Below are positions 28,717-37,559 of a DNA stretch of 64,000 bases, one piece after another. The stretch spans positions 1 through 64,000 of the forward strand of contig NZ_BJDY01000005.1 in the NCBI RefSeq assembly GCF_005405385.1, in the 5' to 3' direction. Made by a program: the position numbers and the translations under genes. Source of the stretch: Lactiplantibacillus mudanjiangensis (GTDB taxonomy: Bacteria; Bacillota; Bacilli; Lactobacillales; Lactobacillaceae). Positions within the stretch are counted from its first letter, which is position 1. The number at the start of each line of letters is the position of its first letter. Under the pieces are notes generated by a model. It saw only the letters and a program-made list of their open reading frames with translations, ran no database searches and was not told the origin of the DNA.

Positions 28717-29578
28717 TGACTGTGCCTCGACTTTCAATCAGTTTCGTTTCCAAGTTACGTAAATAATGATAGCTCGACAACATATTGGCACAAGTCGCAT
28801 CGGTTTCATCCGGCACTTCATAAATCATGCTGGCAGTCGGGTTCAATTCACCCAACACTCGTTGCCAGTCAATTAATCCAGTTCCTAATGGCAAACTATC
28901 GTGTTGTTGCCCCAATGAATCCACTAAATGGTAATGTTTAATCAATGGTTTTAGCCGTTTCAACGCTAACATCGTTAATTCCATATCACCATGCAACCCA
29001 ATAAAAACGTGACTAATATCGCAAACTAATGGCAATTGATGATGAATAATCTGTTCATCTAATTGCGGATCGCCATACATAAAACTGGGCGTAATCCCAT
29101 TTTCAATCATCACATGACCGTTACCTTGACGAACAAGCGTATCTAAGCGTGCAAAGACCGTTTCACGGGCGGCGGTAATTGACTCATATTCTTTAATCAA
29201 CGTAGCACTATCGCTCCCATAGCCCCCGTGAATCAGGACTCGGATATTTAAATCAGTGGCTAAGTCTAACAAGTCACTCGTTGATTTTTGCAAAAAGTTA
29301 TAGGCGACCGTTTCGCGTTGTGGATCTAATAACTGATCCAAATGAATCCCTTGATAACTCATTGGATGATGCACCACAATATCAGTCGTCACATTTTTAG
29401 CGACAAACGTAATGGCCGTTTTCAAATTTTTAAACGCGTCTGGTTCAAAATCAGCCGCACTCGTGAAAAATTCAAAGGTTTTTGGCCGATATTGCAGCCG
29501 ATTCATTAGTTGTTTTGGTGTTTGGGCCGCTTTTAGCCCTAACTGAACAAATCCTGGTCGTTTTGGTAATACAAGCAT
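28709..29578 (-). CDS. Sugar phosphate isomerase/epimerase family protein (TIM barrel)
   Basis: 289 residues. Xylose isomerase-like TIM-barrel pattern: IVVHHPMSYQGIHL, VLIHGGYGS, VMIENG with metal Glu, LVCDISHVFIG, KHYHLVDSLG and IYEVPDE. The His, Glu and Asp metal ligands are present. The substrate is not known. Translationally coupled to the DsrE-like gene. Confidence 0.75.
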   Translation of the reverse strand: MLVLPKRPGFVQLGLKAAQTPKQLMNRLQYRPKTFEFFTSAADFEPDAFKNLKTAITFVAKNVTTDIVVHHPMSYQGIHLDQLLDPQRETVAYNFLQKSTSDLLDLATDLNIRVLIHGGYGSDSATLIKEYESITAARETVFARLDTLVRQGNGHVMIENGITPSFMYGDPQLDEQIIHHQLPLVCDISHVFIGLHGDMELTMLALKRLKPLIKHYHLVDSLGQQHDSLPLGTGLIDWQRVLGELNPTASMIYEVPDETDATCANMLSSYHYLRNLETKLIESRGTVNG

Positions 29579-29669
29579 CTGTTAATCATCCTTTCAACGC
29601 ATTCTGGGCGGGATATTACTATTTTTATTGTCGAAACGTGCTCACTAGCAAACCGGCTTGCCTCACTCT

Positions 29670-29702
29670 CTACAAAAAAAGCCCAGAACCAAAGTTCTAG
29701 AC
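29670..29702 (-). terminator. Terminator of the oxidoreductase gene
   Basis: On the minus strand TAGAAC pairs with GTTCTG over a short loop and is followed by GGC and seven T. Confidence 0.6.
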
Positions 29703-29741
29703 CTAGTATAACGCTATTTAGATTTTTACTGTTACCCATTA

Positions 29742-30686
29742 CTAAACAGTTTGATTAACATTAATAATCAACTTTCCAGCACTATGGCTAGCTTCGCTAT
29801 AACGATGCGCCGCCTGAACACCAGCCGTGGTAAATGGAAAGACTTGGTCAATAATGATATGCAAGTGTCCTTGAACCGCTAAGTTAGCTAAAATCGCTAA
29901 TTGTTTCCCATTCGTTTGCAACCACCAGCTAGACACCTCTGGGCCTTGTTGCTGCTGAGCCTCTGTAGGCTGACCATCAATAGTGACCAAACGGCCAGTT
30001 GGCTTCAAAATTGCCAAGCCATCATCGATTGCATTGATGGTATCAAAGACGGCATCATAATCATGCAACACTTCTTTAATATCGGTCGTATGATAATCGA
30101 TTACCTGATCAGCTCCGATTTCAGTTAACAGCTCACGATGATTTTCACTCGCGGTCGTGGCTACTTCGGCACCAAAGTATTTTGCCAATTGAATGGCATT
30201 CAATCCAACACCACCCGCACCAGCTTGAATCAACACTTTTTCGCCGGCTTTTACTTGTAACCGATCGTGGATCACTTGATAAGCTGTCAGTCCGGCTAAC
30301 GGTAATGCCGCAGCTTGCTCAAAAGACAATTCAGCTGGTTTCAGTGCTAGTTTGTCCGCCTTAACCGCCGCATATTGTGCATAGGTCCCTCGACGACCAT
30401 CAGTATAAATATCTGGCCGGGCAAAGACCTCATCGCCAACTTTGAAATCACGGACATCTTTCCCCGCTTCAACAATCGTCCCAGCAACGTCCCAACCTAA
30501 TACGACTGGGAACTGCCAATCATACATGCCTTTTAATAGGCCTTGCCGGGCCTTCCAATCAATTGGATTGATACTCGTTGCGCGAACAGCCACCAACACC
30601 TCATCACTGGCAATTTCAGGACGGTCGATGTCTTGCATTTGAAGTTCTTCCGGACCACCATATTGATTAATCACAACTGCTTGCAT
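29742..30686 (-). CDS. NADP-dependent quinone oxidoreductase-like MDR protein
   Basis: 314 residues. GroES-like N-terminal domain (INPIDWKARQG, GWDVAGTIVEAG, VGDEVFARP) and Rossmann domain with AGAGGVGLNAIQLAKYFGAE (about 145-165). No catalytic zinc cysteines, so it belongs to the zinc-free quinone/enal reductase group. Probably reduces electrophilic carbonyls. Own terminator. Confidence 0.85.
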   Translation of the reverse strand: MQAVVINQYGGPEELQMQDIDRPEIASDEVLVAVRATSINPIDWKARQGLLKGMYDWQFPVVLGWDVAGTIVEAGKDVRDFKVGDEVFARPDIYTDGRRGTYAQYAAVKADKLALKPAELSFEQAAALPLAGLTAYQVIHDRLQVKAGEKVLIQAGAGGVGLNAIQLAKYFGAEVATTASENHRELLTEIGADQVIDYHTTDIKEVLHDYDAVFDTINAIDDGLAILKPTGRLVTIDGQPTEAQQQQGPEVSSWWLQTNGKQLAILANLAVQGHLHIIIDQVFPFTTAGVQAAHRYSEASHSAGKLIINVNQTV

Positions 30687-30782
30687 TTAAATAACCTCCA
30701 GAAAAAAAATAGATGAGAACAGCTTAGCATTTCTAATCAACCTGACGCAATTAATTAGCTTCCAACTTAAAATCAAAGGACT

Positions 30783-30809
30783 AAAAAAGACTCCGGAAAC
30801 CCGGAGTCT
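30783..30809 (-). terminator. Terminator of ccpA
   Basis: AGACTCCGG pairs with CCGGAGTCT over a 4-base loop and is followed by six T on the minus strand. Confidence 0.9.
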
Positions 30810-30822
30810 TAGGTTATTTAAC

Positions 30823-31833
30823 TTATTCGGCAGATTTAGTCGAAGCACGGCGAACGATCCCATATGGTAAGGTCACAGTCTTTTCGTCTAATTCTTTATC
30901 GTTCATTAACTTAGTTAACATCCGCATCGCTACGGCACCAATATCATACAATGGTTGTGTGATCGAGGTGATCGCTGGCCGCGTAATTTGAGTAATGATC
31001 GTATCATTACTGGTAATCACTTCTAAGTCATCTGGCACACTAACGCCGGATTCCATGCTGGCATTGATAATTCCAGCAGCCATTTCATCATCACCAACGA
31101 AAACAGCGGTCGCACCACTATCAGCGATAACCGGTTGTAACTTCGTCCCAGCATCATATGAGTAACCAGCTTCATAAACCAAGCTATCATCATATGGTAA
31201 CTTCGCTTTGCTTAAAGCCCGTTTGTAACCCGCCAAGCGGTATTCCGCATTGATTGATTGTGACAAGGGTCCTAAGGCCAAAGCAATCTTAGTGTGGCCA
31301 CGCTTGATTAATGCTGTAATCGTTTCTTCAACCGCTGCAGTATAATCGATGTTAACACTTGGCGTATCGCCTTCTGGATCAACCGTCCCAGCTAATACAA
31401 CTGGTGCCTTGGCCCGTTTAAATTCAGCCCGTAATTGATCATCGATGTGATTACCCATGAAGATGACCCCATCAACTTGCTTAGCCATCAACGTGTTTAA
31501 CACGTTAACTTCTTGTTCGCCAGCATCATCTGAGTTCGTCAAAATGATGTTGTATTTGTACATCATTGCAATATCATCAATCCCACGTGCTAACGCCGCA
31601 AAGTAAATATTGGTCACATCGGGAATAATCACCCCAACCGTCGTTGAGCGCTTACTTGCTAAGCCTCGCGCAACGGCATTTGGCCGATAATCTAAGCGTT
31701 CGATAACTGCCAAGACCTTCTTACGAGTTGCTGGCTTGACATTGGGATTCCCATTAACGACCCGTGAAACTGTGGCCATTGAAACCGCCGCTTCGCGTGC
31801 CACATCATAAATCGTTACTGTTTGTTTTTCCAT
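30823..31833 (-). CDS. ccpA: Catabolite control protein A
   Basis: 336 residues from ATG 31833; frames from 31863 only add leader sequence. LacI-type HTH (about 3-57: TIYDVAREAAVSMATVSRVV), hinge helix NAVARGLASKRS, periplasmic-binding-like core with HPr-Ser-P contact region. Global regulator of carbon use, binds cre sites with HPr-Ser-P. Divergent from pepQ, the usual arrangement in lactobacilli, with a cre between them. Confidence 0.96.
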   Translation of the reverse strand: MEKQTVTIYDVAREAAVSMATVSRVVNGNPNVKPATRKKVLAVIERLDYRPNAVARGLASKRSTTVGVIIPDVTNIYFAALARGIDDIAMMYKYNIILTNSDDAGEQEVNVLNTLMAKQVDGVIFMGNHIDDQLRAEFKRAKAPVVLAGTVDPEGDTPSVNIDYTAAVEETITALIKRGHTKIALALGPLSQSINAEYRLAGYKRALSKAKLPYDDSLVYEAGYSYDAGTKLQPVIADSGATAVFVGDDEMAAGIINASMESGVSVPDDLEVITSNDTIITQITRPAITSITQPLYDIGAVAMRMLTKLMNDKELDEKTVTLPYGIVRRASTKSAE

Positions 31834-31938
31834 ATAAAATAGCCCTTTCTTACTTGGTATCATTTGTTTTCATTCGTTTTCATGCAACATCAACCAATAT
31901 AGCAAAATAACGGATGAGTTGCAACTAATGACGGACGT

Positions 31939-31952
31939 TGAAATCGCTTTCA
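31939..31952. promoter_or_regulatory. cre site between ccpA and pepQ
   Basis: TGAAATCGCTTTCA fits the cre consensus TGWAANCGNTNWCA at every position. It lies upstream of both genes and points to ccpA autoregulation and carbon control of pepQ. Confidence 0.85.
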
Positions 31953-32052
31953 TGAAAATAATACCTTAATTTTTTCAAAAAAACAACTTTTTACACAGCA
32001 TATTCTGATTTTTTTCAGTAACGAAACACACGAGCATTTCCAACCTAACAGC

Positions 32053-32096
32053 GCTATACTAAAAGATATAGCTAAATATCTTTTAAGGAGTGTTCT
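32053..32096 (+). promoter_or_regulatory. pepQ promoter -10 and leader hairpin
   Basis: TATACT at about 32055-32060 is followed by a short hairpin AAAGATAT/ATATCTTTT and the ribosome site AAGGAGTG before ATG 32100. Confidence 0.5.
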
Positions 32097-32099
32097 GTA

Positions 32100-33206
32100 A
32101 TGGATTACACCAAACTGCAACAAGTCCGTCAATGGACCGTCGATAACCACGTTGATGTCACCTATGTCAGCGACTTTCACACGATTTCTTATCTAACTGG
32201 GTTCGGGAGTGACCCGATCGAACGCACTCTAGCCCTCTTTGTATTCGCTGAAGACGAACCATTCTTGTTCGCCCCAGCCCTCGAAGTCGAAGCCATCAAA
32301 GGTACTGGCTGGCCATATCGCGTTTACGGTTACTTGGATCATGAAGATCCTTACGCCTTAATCGCGCAACACATTCAAGAACAACTCACTGATCCAAAAG
32401 TTTGGGCCTTAGAACAAGGCAATTTAACGTTGGACCGTTTCAATGCGATCAAGACGCAATTTCCTGCCGCCCACTTTGACAAGAACTTATCACCCATGAT
32501 TCAACAACTGCGTCTCGTTAAAACACCCGACGAATTAGAAAAATTACACGTTGCTGGTAAATGGGCCGACTTTGCCTTTGAAAAAGGCTTTGCCGCCGTT
32601 AAAGCTGGTCGGACTGAACAACAAGTTGCTGCTGAACTCCAATATGCCTTAATGCAAAAAGGCGTCATGGAAATGAGTTTTGGTACGTTGATTCAAGCTG
32701 GCGCCCACGCTGCTGAACCTCATGGTGCCACCAACCAAACTCAAATCAAGCCAAACGAATTAGTCTTGTTTGATTTAGGAGTGATGTGGGAAGGCTATGC
32801 TTCTGATGCCTCACGGACCATTGCTTACGGTCAACCAACCGACAAACAAAAGGAAATCTATGATGTTTGTTTGGAAGCCCAATTGACCGCTCAAGCTGGC
32901 GTTAAACCTGGCATGGCCGCTGAGGACGTGGATAAACTTGCCCGCGATGTCATCACCAAAGCTGGTTACGGCGAATACTTTATTCACCGTTTAGGTCATG
33001 GCCTCGGTCAAACTGACCATGAATTCCCATCAATTATGGAAGGCAACCACATGCCATTAGTTGAAGGCATGTGCTTCTCCATTGAACCTGGGATTTACAT
33101 TCCAGGCGTTGCCGGTGTCCGGATTGAAGACTGTGGGGTTGTCACTAAAGATGGCTTTGATCCATTTACCCATACACCAAAAGACTTAAAGATTTTAGAC
33201 ATTTAA
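32100..33206 (+). CDS. pepQ: Xaa-Pro dipeptidase PepQ
   Basis: 368 residues. Creatinase-like N-terminal domain and M24 pita-bread domain with metal ligands: LFDLGVMWEGYASDASRTIA (two Asp), HRLGHGLGQTDHE (His), SIEPGIYIPG (Glu) and VRIEDCGVV (Glu). Splits dipeptides with C-terminal proline. Divergent from ccpA. Confidence 0.95.
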   Translation: MDYTKLQQVRQWTVDNHVDVTYVSDFHTISYLTGFGSDPIERTLALFVFAEDEPFLFAPALEVEAIKGTGWPYRVYGYLDHEDPYALIAQHIQEQLTDPKVWALEQGNLTLDRFNAIKTQFPAAHFDKNLSPMIQQLRLVKTPDELEKLHVAGKWADFAFEKGFAAVKAGRTEQQVAAELQYALMQKGVMEMSFGTLIQAGAHAAEPHGATNQTQIKPNELVLFDLGVMWEGYASDASRTIAYGQPTDKQKEIYDVCLEAQLTAQAGVKPGMAAEDVDKLARDVITKAGYGEYFIHRLGHGLGQTDHEFPSIMEGNHMPLVEGMCFSIEPGIYIPGVAGVRIEDCGVVTKDGFDPFTHTPKDLKILDI

Positions 33207-33218
33207 ATCCGATATTAA

Positions 33219-33264
33219 AGGCACGTCAGGCCATCAATTATTGATGATCTGGCGTGCCTTTTTG
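33219..33264. terminator. Bidirectional terminator between pepQ and the GW hydrolase
   Basis: AAAGGCACGTCAGGCCATCA pairs, with a few mismatches, with TGATGATCTGGCGTGCCTTT; T runs lie on both strands. It serves both convergent genes. Confidence 0.85.
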
Positions 33265-33269
33265 TGTGA

Positions 33270-34688
33270 TTAATAAACGATTTGTTGAACACGCTTGGTA
33301 ATCTGTTTAACCTTACCAAAACCGGTGTAACCACTGATGCCACCAAAGTTGGCGGGTTGTGGTTGCCAGGTCAAAACGGCTAATAAATAGCGTTGCCCAT
33401 TTGGTAGCGTCACAATCCCCGCATCATGATGATAGAGTCGATTATAATCGCTCAAAAAACCAACTTTATCTTGAACGGTCGTTCCGGCTTTAGCTTGTTT
33501 AACCCCGGCTGGCATCCCGGTCCGATAAACTTGTTGACCCATCAAGCTTAAAATATGTGCGCGGTCTTTTTTATTCGTAAATGCGCCCTTGCCTAGTTCC
33601 AAGTCGCGTAACACTTTAACCAAACTATTGGCTGTTGTCACTGAATCATGAGTTGCACTAAATGGTGCGCCATAATAGCCTTGTGTCCCCAACCAATGAT
33701 TAATCTTAGCTCGACCGTATTTGTGCAAGACACTAACTGGATAGTCATTAGCACTGATCACAATCATCCGCCGCATCCCAGCCGTATTCGCTTTCGTCCA
33801 ACTGAATTGATGTTGTTGCTTGAGGTGCATCAAATAGGCCGCAATATATAACTTGTAAGTACTGGCCGACACAACCACTTGATGACCACGGGCATTAGTT
33901 GCTAGCTTGCCTTGCGTATAAACTTTGGCGTCCTTGGCTTTAGCTGCTTGACTACCCACTTTAGGCGTCAAATTATAGAATGAAACCATACATGACCCAT
34001 CTTTGGTCACGCCATCAAGATACGTTTGTAGGCGTTGCTTAATTTTCGCTTGTTGTTTAGTCGCATCATAATAAGTCCCCGCTTTTAAGCCGTTATGCCA
34101 AACCCAGCCTTTCGTCCCATTCTTACTGGATACGTGCACGTATAAATACTTCACGCCGTGCCGATAATAATAGCGTTGCTGCGTCACTCGATACGTCTGC
34201 TTGGCACTTAGTTTTTGGCCTTTAACTAACTGCATCGCCGCCCGAGTGCCTTGTAGCTGATACACCTTACCTGTTCGCGCTTTGATATAATTTTTGGCCG
34301 GCCGTTTCACTGGCGCATCCGTTTGATAGTTCCGACCAGGGGTTAGATCAGTCTGTGCAATCCAGCCTTGCACCCCATCCTGGGCATTTTTCACTTGAAC
34401 ATAGCGGGTAGCCACGCCCTTAGCGGTTGTCACTACCGTTTGTCCAGTCACTAGCCACGTTGTTTTCGCGTACGTCTTAAGGGCCTTTTGGGGTGTCACC
34501 GTCACCTGATTGAGATCACCAGATAATTCAACTAAGTCACCCGTTTTTCCCGAATAACATGGCTGAGCCGCCTGTGTTACCGTTGCCGTCCGCGTTGTGG
34601 TCGTCGCAGCGTGTACCGGTAGACTTAAGCCCCAACTAGCTAAACCGATCAAACTCCCTAATACAACTTTACTTGTCACTTGCATCAA
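33270..34688 (-). CDS. Secreted serine hydrolase with GW-type cell wall repeats
   Basis: 472 residues. Signal peptide (about 1-28, cut after VHA). Two or three GW/SH3_8 modules (about 45-230, each with a GW and a TRxxKVYQL-like strand) bind the cell wall. A class A beta-lactamase-like domain follows (about 235-470) with the SxxK motif S-T-Y-K, S-A-N-D in the place of SDN, and a K-V-G strand near 415. Probably a wall-active peptidase or a non-catalytic relative, not an antibiotic enzyme. A second such hydrolase is at 47189. Confidence 0.8.
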   Translation of the reverse strand: MMQVTSKVVLGSLIGLASWGLSLPVHAATTTTRTATVTQAAQPCYSGKTGDLVELSGDLNQVTVTPQKALKTYAKTTWLVTGQTVVTTAKGVATRYVQVKNAQDGVQGWIAQTDLTPGRNYQTDAPVKRPAKNYIKARTGKVYQLQGTRAAMQLVKGQKLSAKQTYRVTQQRYYYRHGVKYLYVHVSSKNGTKGWVWHNGLKAGTYYDATKQQAKIKQRLQTYLDGVTKDGSCMVSFYNLTPKVGSQAAKAKDAKVYTQGKLATNARGHQVVVSASTYKLYIAAYLMHLKQQHQFSWTKANTAGMRRMIVISANDYPVSVLHKYGRAKINHWLGTQGYYGAPFSATHDSVTTANSLVKVLRDLELGKGAFTNKKDRAHILSLMGQQVYRTGMPAGVKQAKAGTTVQDKVGFLSDYNRLYHHDAGIVTLPNGQRYLLAVLTWQPQPANFGGISGYTGFGKVKQITKRVQQIVY

Positions 34689-34811
34689 AAAAGACCCCTT
34701 TTCATTAAAAACTCCTCCAAATTAATCACTTACGCGGTTAATCATGCTTTTAAGTTTAATAAAGTCAATCTAAAAAGTAAACGGTTACTTTTTAAACGAT
34801 AAGATTTTCCA

Positions 34812-34846
34812 ACTAAAAAAGCGGCCCGGTTAAAGGTCGCTTCTCA
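34812..34846 (-). terminator. Terminator of the aldo/keto reductase gene
   Basis: AAGCGACC pairs with GGCCGCTT (one mismatch) and is followed by six T on the minus strand. Confidence 0.65.
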
Positions 34847-34855
34847 TAATTAAAC

Positions 34856-35809
34856 TTATGGCAAATCATTCCCGGCAGCAAAGTAAACATCATACCATTC
34901 CTGGCGTGTTAATGTCACATCAGTTCCCGCAATACTTTCATTTAAATGTTCTGGATTCATTGAGCCTAAGATCACTTGCATCTTCGCCGGATGCCGTAAA
35001 ATCCAAGCAGTCGCAATCGCATTTTTAGTCACGTGATAGCGATCAGCCAATTCTTGTAATTTGGCATTTAACTCTGGGAACTTCGGATTATCAATAAAGG
35101 TTCCTTCGAATAATCCGTATTGATATGGTGACCAAGCTTGGATCGTCATGTCGTGTAACCGTGAATATTCAATGATCTCACCATCATGATTAATGCTGGC
35201 CGCATCTTGCATATTGGTATGCAAACCAAACTGGATCGGTCCGGTGTGCATTACACCAAATTGTAATTGATTAATGATTAACTTTTGATTCAAGTCTGCT
35301 TGCAACATCTCAACTTGCATCGGGTTAAAGTTAGACACCCCAAAGTGGCGAACTTTACCGGTAGCTTGCAAAGTATCAAATGCCGCGGCAACTTCATCAG
35401 TTTCCATCAACGCATCTGGACGATGTAATAAGAAAGCATCCAAATAATCTAGTTGCATCCGTTGTAAAATGCCATCGACAGCCTCAATCAAATGCTGTTT
35501 AGAAAAGTCATAGCGTTGACCAAAAACTAACTCACCACTACTCTTTTCTGGATCTAAGACGATCCCACCTTTAGATTGGATGAAAAAGTCAGCCCGATTC
35601 AAGCTAGATTGTTTCAACGCCTGACCAAAGACTCGTTCAGAATCACCATTACCGTAGATATCAGCTGAATCAATGTAGTTAATCCCATCTTGATGAACTG
35701 TTTCAAGCACATTGGTCGCTTGATCAACATCTAAGCGGACCATTCGCATAATGCCCAAAGCTACAGCTGAAACATCTTGCTGGGTAGAACCTAATCTAAT
35801 TGTTTTCAT
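34856..35809 (-). CDS. Aldo/keto reductase
   Basis: 317 residues, (beta/alpha)8 fold. Tetrad residues visible: Asp and Tyr in YIDSADIYGNGDSE, Lys in DFFIQSKGGI, His in DAFLLHRPDA. C-terminal cofactor segment VILGSMNPEHL fits NADPH. Related to YdhF. Its promoter is of MerR type and the MerR gene lies directly upstream, so it is probably induced by electrophiles or a similar stress. Confidence 0.88.
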   Translation of the reverse strand: MKTIRLGSTQQDVSAVALGIMRMVRLDVDQATNVLETVHQDGINYIDSADIYGNGDSERVFGQALKQSSLNRADFFIQSKGGIVLDPEKSSGELVFGQRYDFSKQHLIEAVDGILQRMQLDYLDAFLLHRPDALMETDEVAAAFDTLQATGKVRHFGVSNFNPMQVEMLQADLNQKLIINQLQFGVMHTGPIQFGLHTNMQDAASINHDGEIIEYSRLHDMTIQAWSPYQYGLFEGTFIDNPKFPELNAKLQELADRYHVTKNAIATAWILRHPAKMQVILGSMNPEHLNESIAGTDVTLTRQEWYDVYFAAGNDLP

Positions 35810-35852
35810 TATTTAAACTCCTTTAACATCTAATTACCGATCAACGATTTAA

Positions 35853-35883
35853 AGAATAGTCCTTAGAGCCAACTCTAAGTCAA
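35853..35883 (-). promoter_or_regulatory. MerR-type promoter with 19-bp spacer
   Basis: On the minus strand TTGACT (35883-35878), a 19-base spacer and TATTCT (35858-35853). The spacer holds the dyad CTTAGAG-TTGG-CTCTAAG. Overlong spacer with a central palindrome is the mark of MerR activation. Confidence 0.8.
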
Positions 35884-35902
35884 GCGTTCTAACAAAACTT
35901 TT

Positions 35903-36361
35903 TTATAATTGCTGTGTTTCTTCATATTCACGAACTTGTCTTAATAAGTCACTCGCCGTCCGTTTTGGAATATAATCACAATCAACTTGCGCTTCACTAC
36001 CGAGTTCACAAGCTCGACGGTAAGAATCAATCTTATGATTAACCTTACGCAAATTAAGTAAAGATTGATGAACCTGATCTAAAACGGCTTCCCGTTGTTT
36101 TTCAAACATCGTTAATCGTTCAGGCAAAGTCTCATCACCGCCATCACACCAATGAACAAATTGGCGAATATCTTCTAACGGCATCCCCGTTTGTTTAAGG
36201 CATCGGATTAGGCCTAATGACTCTAGCCCGTCATCATCAAAAACACGTTGACCACGATCATCGCGTTTGACAAAGGGCGTTAATCCCGCTTTATCGTAGT
36301 AACGTAGCGTATAACTTGAAATGCCAGTCTTCTTGGCTACAGCGCCAATGGAATATAACAT
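35903..36361 (-). CDS. MerR family transcriptional regulator
   Basis: 152 residues from ATG 36361 (GGAGG 7 bases upstream). Winged HTH at about 1-70 (YSIGAVAKKTGISSYTLRYY, DDRGQRVFDDDGLESL), dimer helix (about 80-120) and a short C-terminus with one or two Cys (RRACELG, VDCDYIP). Likely belongs with the AdhR/NmlR group that senses aldehydes. Activates the next gene through the promoter at 35853. Confidence 0.9.
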   Translation of the reverse strand: MLYSIGAVAKKTGISSYTLRYYDKAGLTPFVKRDDRGQRVFDDDGLESLGLIRCLKQTGMPLEDIRQFVHWCDGGDETLPERLTMFEKQREAVLDQVHQSLLNLRKVNHKIDSYRRACELGSEAQVDCDYIPKRTASDLLRQVREYEETQQL

Positions 36362-36387
36362 GTGTGTACCTCCAGTCATTTTTGGCT

Positions 36388-36415
36388 AAATAAAAAGCCA
36401 TGTTAAGAACCCATG
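36388..36415 (-). terminator. Terminator of the YtxH-like gene
   Basis: AGTCATG pairs with CATGGCT over a 9-base loop, followed by TTTTATTT on the minus strand. Confidence 0.55.
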
Positions 36416-36445
36416 ACTTTCACATTTAATTCGTTTAAATCGATT

Positions 36446-36964
36446 TTATTCTGGTTGATCAGTAGCGCTGTCAGCCGCACTCGTCGCTTCACTGTCAGCA
36501 GAATCAACGGCTGAATCAGTTTCCGAGGTTGCTTCCGCATCAGCACTTGTCGCCGCTGATTCATCGCCAAAAGCAGTCGCACTATCAATAACGATATCAT
36601 CGTTAGCGTCTTCATCAGCATCAGCTTCAACTTGTGCTAATTCAGAACGTAAACTATCGGTTGCTTCGTCTAAACTAGAACTGAAGCTAGCGCCACCTTC
36701 ATTTTTAGCAGCTTGATATTGGTCAGCAAAGTCAGCGACTTTGTCTTTAGCCAAGTCAAATTGCTTACTTGCTTCTTCTTTGAAATCAGCAGCGGCATCA
36801 TTAGCGTAGAACGCATAATCGATGGCCCGATCTTTAAAGTCAGCCAAGCCTTGTTGCGCTTTGGCCTTTAATTCAGCTTTCTTATCTTCATCCATCTTCA
36901 TAGCAACCCGTGCAATCGCGGCGCCACCAACGGCTAAACCAAATAGAAATGCTTTTTTCGACAT
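36446..36964 (-). CDS. YtxH-domain envelope stress-type protein
   Basis: 172 residues. N-terminal membrane segment with glycines (AFLFGLAVGGAAIARVA), a long helical YtxH-like region (about 25-110) and an acidic Ser/Ala/Asp/Glu tail (about 115-172) with repeats such as SADAEATSE. Paired with a DUF948 gene 4 bases upstream, as in many Firmicutes. Probably a membrane-bound structural or stress protein. Confidence 0.8.
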   Translation of the reverse strand: MSKKAFLFGLAVGGAAIARVAMKMDEDKKAELKAKAQQGLADFKDRAIDYAFYANDAAADFKEEASKQFDLAKDKVADFADQYQAAKNEGGASFSSSLDEATDSLRSELAQVEADADEDANDDIVIDSATAFGDESAATSADAEATSETDSAVDSADSEATSAADSATDQPE

Positions 36965-36967
36965 ATG

Positions 36968-37381
36968 CTAGTCCTCCTCGTTATTCTTGTTCCGACGATT
37001 CCGATAAACGTCAAATGCGGCCTTACCAACTTTAGAAGCACTCGTAAACCGACTCTTCTTTTCGTTGCCCTTACCGACTTTAGCGGTTAATTCCCGCGTT
37101 GCCGCATTCAAATCAGAAACACTTTGCCCTAAATCACCCATCGCTTGAAAGGCTGGGTCAATTGAAGCGACCTTACCATTGACATCCTTCAATAATTCAT
37201 TGGCATTGGCCATAATCTTTTCAGTTTCATGTGATAAAGCATCGACATCATTCGTGATGGAACTTAAGCTCTTATTGACTTCCCCCATCGTTTTAGTGAT
37301 CCGAACTAAGAAAATACTAATAAAGACCACTAATAATAACAACGCAATGGCGGCAATAATCCCCGCAAGATGTGCAATCAT
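36968..37381 (-). CDS. DUF948 membrane protein
   Basis: 137 residues from ATG 37381 (GGAGG upstream). One N-terminal membrane helix (about 5-27), then a coiled coil (about 30-110: TMGEVNKSLSSITNDVDALS) and a basic tail. DUF948 proteins pair with YtxH proteins and are thought to act at the cell envelope. Same operon as the next gene. Confidence 0.85.
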   Translation of the reverse strand: MIAHLAGIIAAIALLLLVVFISIFLVRITKTMGEVNKSLSSITNDVDALSHETEKIMANANELLKDVNGKVASIDPAFQAMGDLGQSVSDLNAATRELTAKVGKGNEKKSRFTSASKVGKAAFDVYRNRRNKNNEED

Positions 37382-37559
37382 GTTAAATTCCTCCTTCAAC
37401 AGCTGGTAACATTAAAATAAGCATAGCATTGTCTAAAAAATACTGCAACGAAAAAAGTGCTTACATCGCATGAGATTACGGTTAGTCCCGTTTGGCTATT
37501 GGTTCTCACGACTTATTCTGATAAACTAGTATTCAGCAATTTAAAACGAGGGTGACACG

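Noticed and set aside
33270-34688. Antibiotic resistance beta-lactamase
   Set aside because: SDN and KTG motifs are altered, and GW wall-binding repeats are present; a wall-related hydrolase is more likely. The same holds for 47189-48106.
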